From Chionoecetes opilio (Eukaryota; Arthropoda; Malacostraca; Decapoda; Majidae): 64,000 bases of DNA. The stretch spans positions 207,561 through 271,560 of the forward strand of contig JACEEZ010026156.1 in the NCBI GenBank assembly GCA_016584305.1, read 5' to 3'. The notes below the pieces were generated by a model. It saw only the letters and a program-made list of their open reading frames with translations. It did no database searches and was not told the origin of the DNA. Shown one piece after another: positions 61,270 to 64,000 of the stretch. How positions within the stretch are numbered: the stretch's first letter is position 1; the number at the start of each line of letters is the position of its first letter. Made by a program: the position numbers and the translations under genes.

Positions 61270-61772
61270 GTACCTATCAGTATATATGATATACTGTAAT
61301 CTTCGTAAATGTTTGTTCTATAATATTATCAAATAAAAAACAGTAAAACACGCTAAAGAAATGCCACTACGAGACTATGAAGAAATATGCATGAACTTAA
61401 TATTCACTTAACTCTTCGCCATTTAAAACCTTGCGAGTCAACTTTTATCATGAAGGGTATCAATAGAAGCGCAATTTTATTAGCTTTCCATTGCTATATT
61501 TCGTTATCTGATAAATGAATTATAACCATGCATAATTAGCGTTAAATAAATAGATAAAATCATCAATCGGGTTTTTTCCCGATTAATGATGTTATTTATT
61601 TATTTATATATTTCATTTTCTGATAAATGAATTAGCACCATGTATAAATTAGCGTTAACTAAATAAATAACCTCATCAATCGGGAAAATTACCCGATTGA
61701 TGATTTTATTTATATATTTAACGGTAATTTATGCATAGTTCTAATTAATTTATCAGATAACGAAATATAGCA
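61270..61772. repeat. Foldback-family copy with two palindromic centres
   Basis: ttcgtaaatgtttgttctat, gaagaaatatgcatgaactt and tattagctttccattg match the left arm of the 37430-39550 element. Two hairpins follow: catcaatcggg/cccgattaatgatg near 61562-61588 and catcaatcggg/cccgattgatg near 61674-61702. The sequence abuts the I-group LINE. Confidence 0.75.
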
Positions 61773-61774
61773 AC

Positions 61775-63400
61775 GCCACTGATCAGCCCTTCACTTCCCG
61801 GGAGCTGGTAAGGGCCAGGAAGGGACGGGACACCGCTCCGGGCGCTGATGGCGTCACCTACTCGATGCTGGCCCACGCTGGGGCGGCCGGGGAGGCGGCA
61901 CTCCTGGCCCTGATCAACTCCTCCTGGCTGGCTGGCCGCTTGCCCTCGGCGTGGAAGGAGGCCGACATCCAGCCCATCCCTAAGCCCAGGGAACCCACCA
62001 AGCCGCGCCCAATCTCCCTGATGAGCTGCACGGCCAAGACGGCGGAGAGGATGGTGCTGACCCGCCTCCTGTGGCGCCTGGGAGACCTCCACCCACACAT
62101 CTTCGGCTTCACCACGGGGGTGGGCACCTCCAACAGCGTCATGGCCCTCCTGGCCCAAATCGACAACCGCCCTGCTGTCGCCGTCTTCCTTGACCTGGAG
62201 AAGGCGTTTGAGCTGGCCAACGCCCACGCCATCCTGGCCGCGCTGGTGCGGCGGGGCGTGCGGGGCAGACTCCTCGCCTGGATTGAGGATTACCTCTGGC
62301 ACCGCCGTGCCAGGGTCAGGTTCCAGGGGCGCAAATCCAGCTACAGGGAGCTGGAGAACGGCACGCCGCAGGGCGGGGTCCTAAGCCCCACCCTTTTCAA
62401 CCTCCTGATGGAGCAGCTGGTCAGCCTGCCGTTCCGGGAGGGCACGGCACTTCTCAGCTACGCCGACGACTTGGTCCTGGTCGTCACTGGCCGGGGTGAC
62501 CGGGTGTCTCTGACCCAGTAAGCCCTTGACCTGGTCAGTTGCAAGTGCAGCGAGCTGGGTCTCAAGATATCGGCTGAGAAGTCCAAGGCCATGGTGTTCA
62601 AGGCCGCTGCCCCCCCGGTCTGTCCTCTACAGATACAGGGCATCAGGCTGGCTTGGACCCACGCCTTCCAGTACCTCGGAATGTGGCTTGACCGAGGCCT
62701 CCACTTCACTACTCAGGTCACGTATCTGAGGGAGAGGGCTGAGACCAGGCTCAATGTCATGAGGGCCATGACGAGGACACACGCCGGGGCCACGTCATCA
62801 GTGCTGCGCCTCTTCTACGTGCACACTGTGCGCGCCCTTGTAGACTACAGCGCGCCCGTGCTTGTCTCGTTATCGCTCACTCAGCAGAGGAAGTTAGAGG
62901 TCCTTCAGAACCGAGCTTTGAGGACCCTGCTGGGGGCACCGCGCTGGGCAAACACCCGCGTCATGCAGGCGGAGGCACGGTTGGTGCCCCTAGCCACCAG
63001 GGTTCGACAGATCGTGGCCTGTCGGGTGGCCAAGATCCTCTGCCAGGCAAGGGAGTCTGTCGCGCGGGACAGGCTGTGCAGGGTCTTGCCACAGGAGCAG
63101 CGTGACCTATCGCCGGGCAACACCTGGCTGCAGAGGGTGGCAGACGCCGCCATCCACCTCCTCCCCGGCCACACCCACCTGCTGCTGGACGGACCTGACC
63201 GCCCCGCTGTCAACTACGTCGCTCCGCCACCGTGGCAGCCCTCTGCCGCCCAGGTGATTATCGCCACACTGCCGGCCGCGAAGGCGTTGTGCACGCGGGA
63301 GGAGCTGAGGCAGCACGCCCTACAGGCGGTGGCGCACGCCAATGTTCCCAGCAGCGTCGTGGTTGCTATCTACTACACCGACGGCTCCGTCGAGGCCTGA
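61775..63400 (+). pseudogene. I-group LINE reverse transcriptase, 5'-truncated, one stop
   Basis: GC-rich coding sequence unlike its AT-rich neighbours. It enters at RELVRARKGRDTAPGADGVT and has KEADIQPIPKPREPTKPRPI. Motif A is AVFLDLEKAFELAN, motif B NGTPQGGVLSPTLFNLL and motif C LLSYADDLVLV, with catalytic YADD intact. A TAA at 62519-62521 interrupts just after the palm. The frame then continues through YLGMWLDRGLHF, LEVLQNRALRTLLGAPRW to the RNase H start YYTDGSVEA, where one base is missing. Confidence 0.87.
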
Positions 63401-64000
63401 CAGGTGCTGCGGTGGTTACGGGCGGTGAGGTGCTGTCCTGGAGGACACCCGATCATTGCTCCACACTGCAGACGGAGCTGGTGGCGATAGAGCGCGCCCT
63501 ACAGCACGCCCTGGGCCGACAGGAGGAGGTTGTGGTGATTCACACCGACTCCATGTCTGCCCTGCAGGTCCTACGGCAGCCCCGCACACCGATGGACAAC
63601 GTGCAGCTCACCACCGCCATCCTGGGCCACATCCAGGGCCTCACCGCGTAGGGGCGCCGCGTAAGGTTCAACTGGGTGCCCAGCCACATAGGCGTCCGTG
63701 GCAACGAGGCGGCCGATGAGGCGGCCCGGGAGGCCACCAGACATCCAGCGGTGGCCTTGACTGTCTTACCCAGCATCCAAGGGGCCAAGGTACTGGCCAG
63801 ACGCGCTGCCGTCTGTGCCGCAGAGCAACAGTATCGCCAGCTGGTGCAGGCATCGAGGCAGGCAGCCTGGCACAAACAAGCCACGAACAACAACGAGCCG
63901 TTACGCCCCACCCAGCAGCTGTCCCGAGCCGAGGAGGTCGTTCTACACCGACTTCGGCTTGGCTACGTAACCTTGGAGGAGCTGAGGGACGGGTTTGAGG
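63401..64000 (+). pseudogene. I-group LINE RNase H and C-terminal part
   Basis: RNase H acidic residues are all visible: TDGS (63378, before the frameshift), TELVAIERAL (63473), HTDSMSALQVL (63543) and GNEAADEAA (63700). A 1-base loss near 63394 and a TAG at 63649-63651 break the frame. Beyond lies VPSHIGVRGNEAADEAARE and then a helical Ala/Gln-rich region, open to the window edge. RNase H after RT is diagnostic of the I/R1/LOA-type LINE group. Confidence 0.87.

Noticed and set aside
61745..62302. 185-codon minus-strand ORF
   Set aside because: Shadow of the GC-rich LINE reverse transcriptase on the plus strand.

Overview
This is intron-rich animal DNA, almost certainly from an arthropod and probably a decapod crustacean. 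The grounds are very long simple repeats, (AT)n, (GA)n, (CT)n and (TG)n; a dense mix of LINEs, Penelope-like, BEL/Pao, hAT and piggyBac-like elements; tRNA-derived SINEs running into (TG)n; and a host gene of the arthropod Sidestep type. There are no operons, rRNA genes or CRISPR arrays.

Host gene. Five exons on the minus strand belong to one immunoglobulin-superfamily gene that resembles Drosophila sidestep. In transcription order they are 53164-53508, 52395-52540, 50704-50845, a copy of 1211-1341, and a copy of 186-345. All have GT/AG borders and compatible phases. The reading joins across splices give the expected Ig sequence: a Pro codon between the first two exons and a Tyr codon between exons 3 and 4. 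The gene enters from the right and leaves to the left. Its 38.6-kb intron (12088-50703) is packed with transposons.

Duplication. Bases 1 to about 9295 recur at 10748 to about 20055. This segment holds the last two exons, a complete BEL/Pao element and a LINE 3' part. The left copy stops next to a single N at 9350. That pattern fits two overlapping contigs joined end to end without merging, so the exon doubling is probably an assembly artefact.

Mobile elements from left to right. BEL/Pao copies lie at 2096-6528, 12835-17271 and 24418-28198, all lacking RT/RNase H and the end of integrase. Five copies of one jockey/CR1-like LINE, called LINE-J here, lie at 7866-9295, 18620-21044, 28301-30656, 54058-54812 and 55472-56836. 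An RTE-type LINE is nearly complete at 21045-24404 and 5'-truncated at 32529-35018. Penelope-like pieces occupy 30835-32410 and 35080-37065. A 2.1-kb foldback lies at 37430-39550 with a relative at 61270-61772. A hAT element (40350-50402) is split by a CR1 LINE (41111-48936), which is itself split by a block of interleaved inverted repeats, a SINE and minisatellites (43186-46574). A piggyBac-like element bounded by TTAA (56837-60164) sits inside the last LINE-J copy. The right edge holds a Ty3/Gypsy remnant and an I-group LINE with RNase H.

Nearly every element ORF is broken by stops, frameshifts or truncation, so the only likely functional coding sequence is the Ig gene. No wholly new gene system is evident. 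The least explained structures are the foldback family, the A-B-A'-B' block and the recurrent BEL deletion derivative. Homology calls rest on recognised motifs, since no database search was possible.
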